A stretch of 64,000 bases of DNA from NCBI RefSeq assembly GCF_000381985.1, contig NZ_KB907339.1, positions 124,001-188,000 of the forward strand, in the 5' to 3' direction. The position numbers and the translations under genes were made by a program. Position 1 is the first letter of the stretch. Each line of letters starts with the position of its first letter. This stretch comes from Novispirillum itersonii subsp. itersonii ATCC 12639 (lineage in GTDB: Bacteria; Pseudomonadota; Alphaproteobacteria; Rhodospirillales; Rhodospirillaceae). The notes below the pieces were generated by a model. That model did not search any database and was not told the origin of the DNA. It saw only the letters and a program-made list of their open reading frames with translations. Below are positions 38,741-47,509 of the stretch, in pieces.

Positions 38741-39445
38741 ATGCTTCTTGAAGTCAAAGGCCTGAAAAGCAGCTATGGCCGTATCGAAGCCCTGCATGGC
38801 ATTGACCTGTCGGTGAACAAGGGTGAGCTGGTGGCGCTGGTCGGTGCCAACGGGGCCGGAAAAACCACCTTCCTGCGGGCCGTGTCCGGGGTGCAGGGGA
38901 TTACGGGCGGGACCATCCGTTATGCCGGGCAGGATATCACCAGGGTTTCGCCGCAGAAGCGGGTTTCGCTGGGGATTTCGCAGGTGCCGGAAGGGCGGCA
39001 GGTGTTTGGCCCGCTGACGGTGGAGGATAACCTCCGCCTTGGTGCCTTCAAGCGCCGGGGCGATGACCCCGCCGCTGATCTGGAACGGATGTATGGCCTG
39101 TTCCCGATCCTGAAGAAAAAGCGGCTGGATGCTGCGGGAACCCTGTCCGGCGGACAGCAGCAGATGCTGGCCATGGGCCGTGCCCTGATGGCCCATCCTG
39201 ACCTGCTGCTGCTTGATGAGCCTTCAATGGGGCTATCGCCGCTGCTGGTGGGGGAAATCTTCAACATCGTCCAGATGCTGAAGGAGCAGGGGGTGACGAT
39301 CCTGCTGGTCGAGCAGAACGCCTATGCGGCGCTGGCCATCGCTGACCGTGGCTATGTGCTGGAGACCGGGGCCATCACCCTGACCGGGGCGGGTACGGAA
39401 CTGCTGGCCAACGATCAGGTCCGGGCCGCGTACCTCGGTATGTGA
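38741..39445 (+). CDS. livF: Branched-chain amino-acid-type ABC ATPase LivF
   Basis: 234 residues. LivF pattern: S-S-Y-G-R-I-E-A-L-H-G-I, Walker A GANGAGKTTFLRAV, the P-E-G-R-Q-V-F-G-P-L-T-V-E-D-N-L element, signature TLSGGQQQML, Walker B LLLLDEPSMGL. ATG 38741 is preceded by GGAG and starts 14 bases after livG. A bidirectional terminator ends the operon. Confidence 0.95.
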   Translation: MLLEVKGLKSSYGRIEALHGIDLSVNKGELVALVGANGAGKTTFLRAVSGVQGITGGTIRYAGQDITRVSPQKRVSLGISQVPEGRQVFGPLTVEDNLRLGAFKRRGDDPAADLERMYGLFPILKKKRLDAAGTLSGGQQQMLAMGRALMAHPDLLLLDEPSMGLSPLLVGEIFNIVQMLKEQGVTILLVEQNAYAALAIADRGYVLETGAITLTGAGTELLANDQVRAAYLGM

Positions 39446-39463
39446 CCGGGCGGGGCCGGGACG

Positions 39464-39501
39464 AAAAAAAAACGCCGGGCGGGGGAACCGTCCGGCGTTT
39501 T
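39464..39501. terminator. Bidirectional terminator between livF and a chemoreceptor gene
   Basis: AAACGCCGG / CCGGCGTTT (39470-39478 with 39492-39500), an A run before and four T after, so it serves both converging genes. Confidence 0.85.
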
Positions 39502-39503
39502 GA

Positions 39504-40970
39504 TTAAAGTTTGTATCCCATCCGGAAGCCGCCCCAGTGCCGCCCCCGCAGGAACACCGGCACGGACAGATCCTTGCACATGACAAAGGTGCCGCCCCCC
39601 ATGTCGCGGCGGTAACTGGTCAGCCGGAACGGTTTGGTGTTCCGCGCGGCTGCCAGCCCGGTGGGATCATTGAAGATCCGGCGGTTCCGGCAATTGGCGG
39701 CATTCCATACCGGGTCCTTGCCCTGTGGCTTGGAATAGACGGTATTATGGGTCGGCAGATAGGCATTGCGGTCAATGGCGACGCAGAACAGGATATTGGG
39801 GTTACGCGCCAGAATCGGCTCCTGAATCGGTGGCAAAATCCGGTCGGTGAACTCGGTGAACCGGGTCATCACCTGCTGCGGGTCACTGCCGGGGATCGGG
39901 CGGTAGGTTTCGTCGAACAGATCAGCTTCACTGATTGTGCCATTGCTCACCGCGGCCTCAAACGCCGCCGTGATGGCGGCAGCCCCTTCCCGCACCAGAT
40001 CAAGGAACACGCTGTCCGGGGTTTTCAGGCCTGCCAGCATGGCTTCTTCCACCACCTTCTGGCTTTCCCACATCACTTCAGCGGTGTGTTTGTTGGCGTC
40101 TGACAGCGCGACCGATTCCGTTTCCAGCTCCTGCATCACACCGCTGATGATATTGGCGACGCTGCGGCAGCTGCTTTCGTTGCGCTCGGCTTCCTGCACG
40201 ATGCCGCCGACCTGCCGGCCCATGCTGCGGATCTGGCCGCACAGGGCATCCATCACGCTGCCGAGGGTGGTGGTGGCGGTTTCCACGGAAGCGGCGCGGT
40301 CGCGGCTGTCCAGACTTTCCCGCGTCAGTTCCCCGACAAGTCCGCTCAGCTGGCCGACGGTTTCCCCGATGTGGGCGGTGGCGTTGCTGGTCTGCTGGGC
40401 CAGGGCCTTGACCTCGCTGGCGACCACGGCAAAGCCTTTTCCGGCCTCTCCGGCACGGGCGGCTTCGATGGTGGCGTTCAGGGCCAGAAGGCGGGTCTGG
40501 CTGGCGATTGTGTCAATCTCCCGCGAGACCTCGGTAACCCGCCCCAGCGTTGTGGACAGGGTGCCGAGGAAAGCTTCAATCCGCCCGACGGACCCGAGAA
40601 GCTCGCGGATCAGGGTGGTGGCTTCCCGCAGGCTGGCCTGAGAGCTGTCAGCCTCCTGCACCACGGTACGGCCCAGATCATCGGCCCCGCGTGCAGCTTC
40701 ACCGATGCTGGCGTTGACCGTCAGCATGGCTTCGGTGGCGGTGCGGATATCGCCGAACTGGGTGACGTGATGCCCGACCTTGCCGGTCACGCTGTCCAGC
40801 TCCGATGAAACAGACGCCAGCCGGTTCCACAGATCACCGACCGTACCGGCCATCGACTGGGCGGTTGCTTCCAGCGCTGCCGGCCCTGCCGGTGCGGCGG
40901 AGGGGCCCGGTATGTCCATGGGTGGCGGATCGCCGCCGGAGTCCCGGCGGGCGTATTCAGTTCTACTCAT
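39504..40970 (-). CDS. Soluble methyl-accepting protein with C-terminal sensor domain
   Basis: 488 residues, no membrane helix. The signalling domain comes first (about 40-310; tip [37 protein letters not shown]). A C-terminal domain of about 150 residues follows, with [26 protein letters not shown] and ending [21 protein letters not shown], which resembles a Cache-like fold. The order is inverted relative to membrane receptors. It should sense an internal signal and act on a cytoplasmic array. The ATG is preceded by GGGAGG. Confidence 0.88.
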   Translation of the reverse strand: MSRTEYARRDSGGDPPPMDIPGPSAAPAGPAALEATAQSMAGTVGDLWNRLASVSSELDSVTGKVGHHVTQFGDIRTATEAMLTVNASIGEAARGADDLGRTVVQEADSSQASLREATTLIRELLGSVGRIEAFLGTLSTTLGRVTEVSREIDTIASQTRLLALNATIEAARAGEAGKGFAVVASEVKALAQQTSNATAHIGETVGQLSGLVGELTRESLDSRDRAASVETATTTLGSVMDALCGQIRSMGRQVGGIVQEAERNESSCRSVANIISGVMQELETESVALSDANKHTAEVMWESQKVVEEAMLAGLKTPDSVFLDLVREGAAAITAAFEAAVSNGTISEADLFDETYRPIPGSDPQQVMTRFTEFTDRILPPIQEPILARNPNILFCVAIDRNAYLPTHNTVYSKPQGKDPVWNAANCRNRRIFNDPTGLAAARNTKPFRLTSYRRDMGGGTFVMCKDLSVPVFLRGRHWGGFRMGYKL

Positions 40971-41127
40971 GCACGACCCTCCCAGAATACATCCCGCCTC
41001 AGGCGGTTGAAGCCTCTGGTTGCTTGTTGTTTTGATTTGGACCTTTTACAGATCCTGTTTTGCAAGATTATTGCCGGAAAAGGATAGCAGGCAGGGCAGG
41101 CATGCCAAAACAGAAAAAGCAGATCAT

Positions 41128-41155
41128 CCCGCCCGGATGGGTGGGGCCGGGCGGG
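41128..41155 (-). terminator. Hairpin after the M17 aminopeptidase paralogue
   Basis: CCCGCCCGG / CCGGGCGGG, perfect 9-bp stem, ten-base loop, 43 bases after the stop on the minus strand; a T5 run follows 10 bases later. The rest of 40971-41197 should hold the chemoreceptor promoter. Confidence 0.5.
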
Positions 41156-41197
41156 GAAAAAGCATAGGGTAAGAGGGTCGATGGACGCCTGATGCCG

Positions 41198-42700
41198 TCA
41201 GCGGGTCAGCCAGTCAACCAGAAGACGGACCCCGAAACCGGTGGCCCCGGCCGGGGCCCAGGGCAGCGGGCGGCGGATTTCCGATGGTCCGGCAATGTCG
41301 AGATGGGCGAACGGCACCCCGTCCGGCACAAAGCGGGAGAGAAACCGGGCCGCATGCAGGGCATCGGGGATCAGGCGTGCTGCCGGGGCGCAGTGCCGCA
41401 GATCGGCAGCGTCAGACTTCAGGGCTTCATCCCAGCGCTCACTGAGCGGCATCCGCCACAGGGCTTCCCCGCTGCGCTGCCCGGAGTCGGTCAGGGCGGC
41501 GGCCAGAGAATCACCGTCACGGTCATGTCGGCAGAACAGCCCGGCGTGATCATGGCCAAGGGCGACAATGATGGATCCGGTCAGGGTGGCCAGATCGACG
41601 ACCGCCGCCGGTTTTTCGGTGGCGCAGCCCCATGACAGGGCATCGGCCAGCACCAGACGGCCTTCAGCATCGGTGTCGATCACTTCCACACTCAGGCCGG
41701 AGTGCGAGGACAGAATATCGCCCGGACGATAGGCGTTTTCCCCGATGGCATTTTCGGCCAGTGCCAGCAGTCCGGTGACCGAGACCGGGGCCCGCTGCCG
41801 CGCCAGTGCATGCACGGTGCCGATCACGGCAGCGGCACCGCCCATGTCGCCCTTCATCTCTTCCATGCCACCGGCCGGTTTCAGGCAGATCCCGCCGGTG
41901 TCAAAGCACAGCCCTTTACCGACCAGAAGGGTCGGGGCGACCCCGGCCGGGCCACCGCGCCAGCGCAGCACCGCAAGGGCCGGGGGCGTGGCGGAGGCCT
42001 GACCGACTGCCAGATGCAGGCCCATACCGGCAGCCTGAAGGTCTTTGCGGTCAAGGATCTCAACCTCGACCCCCAGCGCCGACAGGGCGCGGGCATGGTC
42101 GATAAAGGTCTGTACGGTCAGGATATTGGCGGGCAGGGTCTGGAGGTCGCGGGCCAGCTCCACCCCTTCACAGACGGCTTCCGCCGCCTGCCACAGGGCA
42201 GCGGCAGAGGCCGGGTTTCCGCTGCGCCAGTGCAGGGTGGTGACGGTCGGGGGCAGGGGGTCGGCCTTGGTGGCATAGGTCGGGGCCTGCCACAGCCGCA
42301 GCCGCAGGGCAGACAGGCATTCAGCCGCCGCTTCCGGGCCAAGGGGCAGGTCAAGATCGGCCCCGCCGTCGCCAAGACCGCGCAGGGCCACCGCCAGCGC
42401 CCCGCCCAGCGTGCGCGCCTGCGCCGGGGTGCATTCGCCATCGACCCCGGCGATCACGGTGGTGGTGCCCGGCAGAATCCCGCTGCGCAGGGGCACCACC
42501 TGCCCGGCCCGCAGCGGCAGGGCGGTGCCGGACTGGCGCATGGCGGCCAGAAGGGCGGCCTGCTGATCGGGGGTGACAGAGGGCGGAAACCGGCCGTCGC
42601 TGCCGACGCCGATCACGGTGATCGCCGGGGTATCGGCCAGCGGGCGCGGGCTGCGCCGGGGCAGAAAGCGGACGGTCGGACGGGTCGGTGTGGGCAGCAT
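41198..42700 (-). CDS. M17-family leucyl aminopeptidase, second copy
   Basis: 500 residues. The catalytic domain keeps both binuclear-metal motifs: VGKGLCFDTGGICLKPAGGM and DTDAEGRLVLADAL. The N-terminal domain is Ala/Pro-rich and differs from PepA next door. It removes N-terminal residues from peptides. AAAAGG eight bases before ATG 42700 sets the start. It lies 73 bases behind pepA, separated by a terminator with a seven-base T run, so the two are probably unequally expressed. Likely a duplication with divergence of the N-terminal domain. Confidence 0.9.
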   Translation of the reverse strand: MLPTPTRPTVRFLPRRSPRPLADTPAITVIGVGSDGRFPPSVTPDQQAALLAAMRQSGTALPLRAGQVVPLRSGILPGTTTVIAGVDGECTPAQARTLGGALAVALRGLGDGGADLDLPLGPEAAAECLSALRLRLWQAPTYATKADPLPPTVTTLHWRSGNPASAAALWQAAEAVCEGVELARDLQTLPANILTVQTFIDHARALSALGVEVEILDRKDLQAAGMGLHLAVGQASATPPALAVLRWRGGPAGVAPTLLVGKGLCFDTGGICLKPAGGMEEMKGDMGGAAAVIGTVHALARQRAPVSVTGLLALAENAIGENAYRPGDILSSHSGLSVEVIDTDAEGRLVLADALSWGCATEKPAAVVDLATLTGSIIVALGHDHAGLFCRHDRDGDSLAAALTDSGQRSGEALWRMPLSERWDEALKSDAADLRHCAPAARLIPDALHAARFLSRFVPDGVPFAHLDIAGPSEIRRPLPWAPAGATGFGVRLLVDWLTR

Positions 42701-42728
42701 CGGCTTACCTTTTATCATGCGGGAACAG

Positions 42729-42761
42729 AAAAAAAGCGGGGGCAACCGTGGCTGCCCCCGC
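42729..42761 (-). terminator. Terminator after pepA
   Basis: GCGGGGGCA / TGCCCCCGC (42736-42744 with 42753-42761), followed by seven T on the minus strand. It falls between the two aminopeptidase genes. Confidence 0.85.
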
Positions 42762-42772
42762 CTGTCTCAGAC

Positions 42773-44275
42773 TTAGGCTTCGTAATGGTCGGCGACGAAG
42801 TCGTTCAGCAGACGCACACCGAAGGCGGTGGCCCCTTTCGGCACCACCGGCAGGTCCTTGTTGGTCCAGGTGGTACCGGCGATGTCCAGATGCGCCCACG
42901 GGGTATCGTTTTCGATGTAGCGCTTCAGGAACTGGGCTGCGGTGATCGAGCCGCCGTTACGGCCATCGCCGACGTTCTTCATGTCAGCGATATCAGACTT
43001 GATCAGCTTGTCGTAGGCATCGCCCAGCGGCATCCGCCAGACCTTCTCGCCGGTGGCCTGCCCCTTCCGGAACAGCTTGTCAGCCAGATCGTCGTTGTTG
43101 GTGAACATCCCGGCGTGTTCGCCGCCAAGGGCCACGATGATCGCACCGGTCAGGGTGGCGAGGTCGATGATCGCCTTCGGCTTGTGTTCGCGCTGGGCGT
43201 AGGTCAGCACGTCGGCCAGCACCAGACGGCCTTCAGCGTCGGTGTTGATCACTTCGATGGTCTGACCGCTCATGGAGACGACGACATCCCCCGGGCGCTG
43301 GGCATTGCCGGACGGCATGTTTTCCACCAGACCGATCAGGCCGACGACGTTGGCCTTGGCCTTGCGGCTGGCCAGCGCGTGCATCAGGCCGGTGACGACC
43401 CCGGCCCCGCCCATGTCCCACTTCATGTCTTCCATGCCGCCGGCCGGCTTCAGGCAGATGCCGCCGGTGTCGAAGCACACGCCCTTGCCGACAAAGGCGA
43501 CCGGGGCGTCACCCTTGGCGCCGCCGTTCCATTCCATGATGACGGTCTGGCTTTCCCGTACCGAGCCCTGACCGACGCCGAGCAGGGCATTCATGCCCAG
43601 CTTCTTCATCTCTTTCTCGCCGAGGACAGTCACCTTGACACCCAGCTTTTCCAGCTTCTGGCATTCCTTGGCGAATTCCTCTGGCCCGAGGATGTTGGCC
43701 GGTTCGCTCTGCAGGTTGCGGGTCAGGAACACGCCTTCCGCCACAGCGTCCAGCGGCGCAAACGCTTCCTTCGCATCCTTGCCGATATCGCTGGCGACGG
43801 TGAAGGTGGTGATCTTCGGCTTGTCTTCTTTCTTCTCGGTGGCTTCCGAGCGGTATTTGTCGAAGCGGTAGGACCGCAGCAGCGCCCCGAACCCGATGCG
43901 GGCAGCGGCTTCGGCGGTGGTGACGGCAGCCCCGTCGATACCGTCAAGGGCGAACAGCACGTCTTCATCCTGGGTGGCGACGGCGGCGGCATAGGCAGCC
44001 CCGCCGATCCGTTCCCACGCCGCCACATCAGCCTTGGCGGCATCGCCCAGACCGACCACGACAGCGCGCGACAGGGTGGTGCCCGCCGGGGCGAGGATGG
44101 TCAGGGTCTGTTCGGCCTTGCCGTCGAACTTGGCGGCATCCAGCGCCCGTGACAGCGCGCCGTTCCCGGCTTCGTTCAGCGCCTTGGCGGCGGCGGTCAG
44201 GGTGCGGTCCGCCAGCACGCCGACGATCACGGTGCCGGTGGCGGGCAGGCCGGATTTGGCAAAACGGATTTTCAT
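42773..44275 (-). CDS. pepA: Leucyl aminopeptidase PepA
   Basis: 500 residues, M17 family with the N-terminal macro-like domain and the metal-binding catalytic domain: VGKGVCFDTGGICLKPAGGM (Lys, Asp), W-D-M-G-G-A-G, and NTDAEGRLVLADVLTYA (Asp, Glu, Arg). It forms hexamers and cleaves N-terminal amino acids with Zn/Mn. PepA can also bind DNA in E. coli; nothing here shows that. ATG 44275 follows GAGGAGACTTC. A 7-bp hairpin (GACCGGC/GCCGGTC, 44297-44320) sits in the leader. Confidence 0.95.
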   Translation of the reverse strand: MKIRFAKSGLPATGTVIVGVLADRTLTAAAKALNEAGNGALSRALDAAKFDGKAEQTLTILAPAGTTLSRAVVVGLGDAAKADVAAWERIGGAAYAAAVATQDEDVLFALDGIDGAAVTTAEAAARIGFGALLRSYRFDKYRSEATEKKEDKPKITTFTVASDIGKDAKEAFAPLDAVAEGVFLTRNLQSEPANILGPEEFAKECQKLEKLGVKVTVLGEKEMKKLGMNALLGVGQGSVRESQTVIMEWNGGAKGDAPVAFVGKGVCFDTGGICLKPAGGMEDMKWDMGGAGVVTGLMHALASRKAKANVVGLIGLVENMPSGNAQRPGDVVVSMSGQTIEVINTDAEGRLVLADVLTYAQREHKPKAIIDLATLTGAIIVALGGEHAGMFTNNDDLADKLFRKGQATGEKVWRMPLGDAYDKLIKSDIADMKNVGDGRNGGSITAAQFLKRYIENDTPWAHLDIAGTTWTNKDLPVVPKGATAFGVRLLNDFVADHYEA

Positions 44276-44398
44276 GGTCGGGAAGTCTCCTCAGAGGACC
44301 GGCGGAGAGGTGGGCCGGTCGGGACACAATCCGGCAGGTCAGGCAACCGGCCGGAGAAAAACAGTTCCGCCAAAACTTTAATGCTTTTCCCGCCAATG

Positions 44399-44432
44399 AA
44401 AAGGGGGCGCGAAGCATAACTGCCGCGCGCCC
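44399..44432 (-). terminator. Terminator after the ECF41 sigma factor gene
   Basis: GGGCGCG / CGCGCCC (44405-44411 with 44426-44432), 14-base loop, followed on the minus strand by CCTTTTC. Confidence 0.65.
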
Positions 44433-44469
44433 GAAGCTGGGGAAAACCGCAGGTGAACTATCCGAAAGA

Positions 44470-45384
44470 TTAATTCAGCAGGCCGGGCAGGGCGCTGAGG
44501 GTGGTCTGCTTGTCGGGATTGGCGATCATATAGACCGCGCGCAGGCGGTCATCCTGCGCCGTGAAGCCGATGATGTCGGTGCGTCCGGGGCGCACCACCA
44601 CCGCCCCCGGGGCCCCGTTGATCAGGCAGGGGATGACCCGTGCCCCGGCCCCTGCCTTGCGGGAGACGCCAAGGGTGAAGCGGGTGATGGCATCCGGCCC
44701 GTGGATGGTGTTCAGGGCGGCGATGACTTTACCCCCGCCATCAGACAGCAGCACGGCATCGCCGGTGAACAGCCGTATCAGCGCATCATAATCAGCGGCA
44801 TCTACCGCGCGGACGAATTCCTGCGTCAGATGGCCGATGGTGCGGGCCTGCACCGGGGAGACCGTGGCCGGTTCCGTCCCCACCTTCAGGCGGGCGCGGT
44901 GCACAAGCTGGCGGCAGGCCGCTGGCGTTGAGCGGAGGATCGGGGCGATCTCGGCATAGTCCATATCCAGCACATCCCGCAGCAGGAAGGCGGCGCGTTG
45001 CTCCGGGGTCAGCCGCTCCAGCACCACCAGAAAGGCATAGGACAGGTGTTCGCCACGGTCATCAGCCCGGCGCGGGGCTGTCAGCCCAACCGGAGACGGC
45101 AGGGGGGTCAGGTCCGGCTCCGGCAGCCAGTGGCCGACATACTCGGTGGCGGCGCGTTTCCGGGCCCGCAGCCGGTCCAGCGCCAGCCGGGTGACGATGG
45201 TGGTCAGCAGCGCCTGCGGCGACCGCACCGCCTGCCCGTCGCTGTCCGCCGCCGCCCATTTCAGCCAGGCATCCTGCAGGACGTCTTCGGCATCGCTGAA
45301 ACTGCCCAGCAGGCGGTAGGCCAGCATCCGCAGGCGCGGGCGTTCCTGCGTATAGGTTTCCAGTGACGGGGCGGTGGCGGGCAT
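44470..45384 (-). CDS. ECF41-type RNA polymerase sigma factor with SnoaL-like C-terminal domain
   Basis: 304 residues. Region sigma2 (LRMLAYRLLGSFSDAEDVLQDAWLKW) and sigma4 (LTPEQRAAFLLRDVLDMDYAEIA) are followed by a C-terminal NTF2/SnoaL-like domain. All three hallmarks of group ECF41 are present: WLPEP (86-90), DGGGK (215-219) and NPDK (289-292). In this group the fused domain replaces an anti-sigma factor and tunes activity. ATG 45384 follows AGGAG. It lies 19 bases after the AhpD-like gene, the known ECF41 partner. A perfect ECF41 promoter stands before that gene, which predicts autoregulation. The signal is unknown. Confidence 0.95.
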   Translation of the reverse strand: MPATAPSLETYTQERPRLRMLAYRLLGSFSDAEDVLQDAWLKWAAADSDGQAVRSPQALLTTIVTRLALDRLRARKRAATEYVGHWLPEPDLTPLPSPVGLTAPRRADDRGEHLSYAFLVVLERLTPEQRAAFLLRDVLDMDYAEIAPILRSTPAACRQLVHRARLKVGTEPATVSPVQARTIGHLTQEFVRAVDAADYDALIRLFTGDAVLLSDGGGKVIAALNTIHGPDAITRFTLGVSRKAGAGARVIPCLINGAPGAVVVRPGRTDIIGFTAQDDRLRAVYMIANPDKQTTLSALPGLLN

Positions 45385-45403
45385 GGCGGGCTCCTGTGGC
45401 GGA

Positions 45404-45874
45404 TCAGGCGGCGGCGTGATCCGGCAGGGTATGACTGTATCCTGCACGGCCGACCCGGTTCCACGCATTCATCATGGCGATGATCATGATCAGGGTGCCG
45501 ATGTCTTCTTCGCTGTAATGCAGACGCAGCCGGGCAAGGCGGGCATCGGTCTCGGCGTCTTCCATGCCCCGGGTCAGGCCGTCTGCCCAGCCGATCGCCT
45601 CTTTCTCGGCATCGGTCAGCAGCGGGCTGGCCTGCCAGTCGTCTCCGGCCATCAGGGCGATGGTTTCGGCGGGGATGCCGTCTTCATGGCCTTCCCAGCT
45701 GTGTTTCTGAATGCAGAAAACGCAGCCGTTGAGGTGAGAGATCTTCAGATCAATCAGGTGCTTCAGCCGCTTGCCGAATGCGGTCTTTTCCAGCATCTGG
45801 GTGACGGAATAGAGGGTGCCGGCCAGCACCGGGCTGGTTGCGCGGATATCAAAGCGGGTGGTCAGGGCCGTCAT
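45404..45874 (-). CDS. Carboxymuconolactone decarboxylase/AhpD-like protein
   Basis: 156 residues, all helical. The AhpD-type redox motif is Cys51-V-F-Cys54 with His58 (NGCVFCIQKH), so a disulfide reductase or peroxidase partner role is likelier than decarboxylation. AAAGGA precedes the ATG. First gene of the operon with the ECF41 sigma factor, and the typical target of that group. Its substrate is unknown. Confidence 0.92.
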   Translation of the reverse strand: MTALTTRFDIRATSPVLAGTLYSVTQMLEKTAFGKRLKHLIDLKISHLNGCVFCIQKHSWEGHEDGIPAETIALMAGDDWQASPLLTDAEKEAIGWADGLTRGMEDAETDARLARLRLHYSEEDIGTLIMIIAMMNAWNRVGRAGYSHTLPDHAAA

Positions 45875-45930
45875 GGGGAAAATCCTTTAAGGGTCAGGCG
45901 GGCCATACGGGGCCGCCTTTCACCCGGTCA

Positions 45931-45957
45931 GACGCACGGCGCCCGGTGTCTGTGACA
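45931..45957 (-). promoter_or_regulatory. ECF41-type promoter
   Basis: On the minus strand TGTCACA (45957-45951), exactly 16 bases, CGTC (45934-45931). This equals the ECF41 promoter consensus as I recall it from published work. It gives a leader of about 50 bases for the AhpD-like gene. Confidence 0.85.
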
Positions 45958-46037
45958 GGCACGGCAAAAAAAAACTGAATTCCCCTGACAGAATTATGAG
46001 CATACGGCCATCGGCTGCGGTATCCGGGGCCGCGCTG

Positions 46038-46046
46038 TGCTATACT
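46038..46046 (+). promoter_or_regulatory. Extended -10 promoter element of the small secreted protein gene
   Basis: TGC-TATACT, 28 bases before the GTG start, with no good -35 at 17 bases. It is followed by a perfect AAGGAGGT ribosome site. Confidence 0.45.
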
Positions 46047-46074
46047 GCAAAGACCGGGGTTAAGGAGGTCTATC

Positions 46075-46488
46075 GTGTTTAAGGTCATGAGCCGGTTACC
46101 GGTCTGTATGGCTGCGGCCCTGCTGGCGCTGGCGGCGGGAACTGCGGATGTGCGGGCGGCGGACTATACCTGGGTTAACGAACCGCCGCCGGGGCTGGTC
46201 GGCACGTGGGTCATCCGCGGCCAGTCGTGCGAGAATGAAAACAGTCAGGTGCTGATCTTTTCTGATGGCGGATACCGCTGGCGGCAGACGCGGACGGAAT
46301 GGGGCTTTGCCCGTGGCCGTTTCAGCTGGGACCGGGGCAGCCCCAACACCTTCTTCCGGGTGCAGCGCTTTGTGCAGCAGGATGACCCGGACTTTCAGTT
46401 TATCGTCAGCGGGCCGGAAATGCGCAAATACACTTTCGGTTCCGGTAAGGTCACGCATTATGACCGCTGCCCGGATCCGAAAGGCTGA
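46075..46488 (+). CDS. Small secreted protein of unknown function
   Basis: 137 residues. Signal peptide ending near VRA-ADYTW (residue 29). The mature part of about 109 residues reads G-T-W-V-I-R-G-Q-S-C-E-N-E-N and F-S-D-G-G-Y-R-W-R-Q, like a small lipocalin-like beta-barrel, with two Cys (in QSCEN and DRCPD) that may form a disulfide. I do not recognise a family. GTG start with a perfect Shine-Dalgarno five bases away. The stop is two bases before a LysR gene. Confidence 0.8.
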   Translation: MFKVMSRLPVCMAAALLALAAGTADVRAADYTWVNEPPPGLVGTWVIRGQSCENENSQVLIFSDGGYRWRQTRTEWGFARGRFSWDRGSPNTFFRVQRFVQQDDPDFQFIVSGPEMRKYTFGSGKVTHYDRCPDPKG

Positions 46489-46490
46489 CC

Positions 46491-47405
46491 ATGTCGCTGC
46501 GCAGCCTGCGGACCTTCCGGGCCATTGGCCGCTGCGGCAGTTTTGCCGCTGCCGCCCGCCAGCTTGGTCTGACCCAGTCGGCGGTCAGCATGCAGATCCG
46601 GGCGCTGGAGGAGCATGTCGGCACCGCCCTGTTTGACCGCAGCCACCACCGCCCGCGCCTGAACAGTGCCGGGCGGCTGGTGCTGGAGCGGGTGGAAGAC
46701 CTGCTGGATGCCTACGACCGGCTTGGTGACGGGCTGGGCGGCCCGGCGATCCCCGGCGGACCGTTGCGGATCGGGTCGATTCAGACCGCATTGGTGGAGG
46801 TGATGCCGCTGGTGCTGCGGCGCCTGCAGTCTGACCACCCGGCGATCCGCCCTACCGTACTGACCGGCCTGTCGGCAGAGCTGGTGGCCCGGCTGGATCA
46901 GGGGGAGTTTGACATGGTGGTGGTGACCGAGCCGCCGTTCCCGCCCCCTCAATGGCTGGAATTTACCCGGGTCCGGCAGGAACAGTTCTATGTGCTGGCT
47001 CCGGCCGGACACCCGGAGCCCCCCGCCGATGACGGGCCGGAAGATGCCCGCTGGCTGCGTTCGCTGCCCTATCTGCAGTTTGACCGGTCGGCATGGGCCG
47101 GACAGCAGCTTGACGCCGTGATGCGCCAGCGTGGGCTGGATGTGCAGGCAACCATGCAGTTTGACTCCCTGACCGCAGCTTTGGTGATGGTCGAAGCCGG
47201 GCTGGGGGTCTCGGTGGCCCCGTTGTCGGCGCAGCGGACGCAGGCGGTGCAGGGCCGGGTGCGGCTGATCCCCTTTGGCGACCCGCCGATGCTGCGGCAT
47301 GTCGGGGTGATGCAGCGGCGCGACCATCCCCGGCGGCAGGCGGTGGCTGCGGTGACAGAGATTTTGCGGCAGACTGGCGGCAGCTTTAATCTTCAGAAAA
47401 TCTGA
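46491..47405 (+). CDS. LysR-family transcriptional regulator
   Basis: 304 residues. HTH LRTFRAIGRCGSFAAAARQLGLTQSAVSMQIRALEEHVGTALFDRS and a LysR effector domain (I-G-S-I-Q-T-A-L-V-E-V-M-P, D-M-V-V-V-T-E-P-P). It follows a secreted protein by two bases and precedes an AEC transporter by 104 bases on the same strand; the transporter is a likely target. The first gene of the unit makes an unusual leader for a LysR gene. Confidence 0.92.
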   Translation: MSLRSLRTFRAIGRCGSFAAAARQLGLTQSAVSMQIRALEEHVGTALFDRSHHRPRLNSAGRLVLERVEDLLDAYDRLGDGLGGPAIPGGPLRIGSIQTALVEVMPLVLRRLQSDHPAIRPTVLTGLSAELVARLDQGEFDMVVVTEPPFPPPQWLEFTRVRQEQFYVLAPAGHPEPPADDGPEDARWLRSLPYLQFDRSAWAGQQLDAVMRQRGLDVQATMQFDSLTAALVMVEAGLGVSVAPLSAQRTQAVQGRVRLIPFGDPPMLRHVGVMQRRDHPRRQAVAAVTEILRQTGGSFNLQKI

Positions 47406-47509
47406 AGATAACCTTCACGATTATGAATTTTGAATGAAGTCTGTTCCGGCCCATAGTGGGGGCATCCGGGCCCTGTATCCCGGCCCTGTCGTCTGTTGCG
47501 AGACTCCCC

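Noticed and set aside
41702-44152. 816-codon plus-strand frame over the aminopeptidases
   Set aside because: Shadow of two M17 genes with intact motifs.
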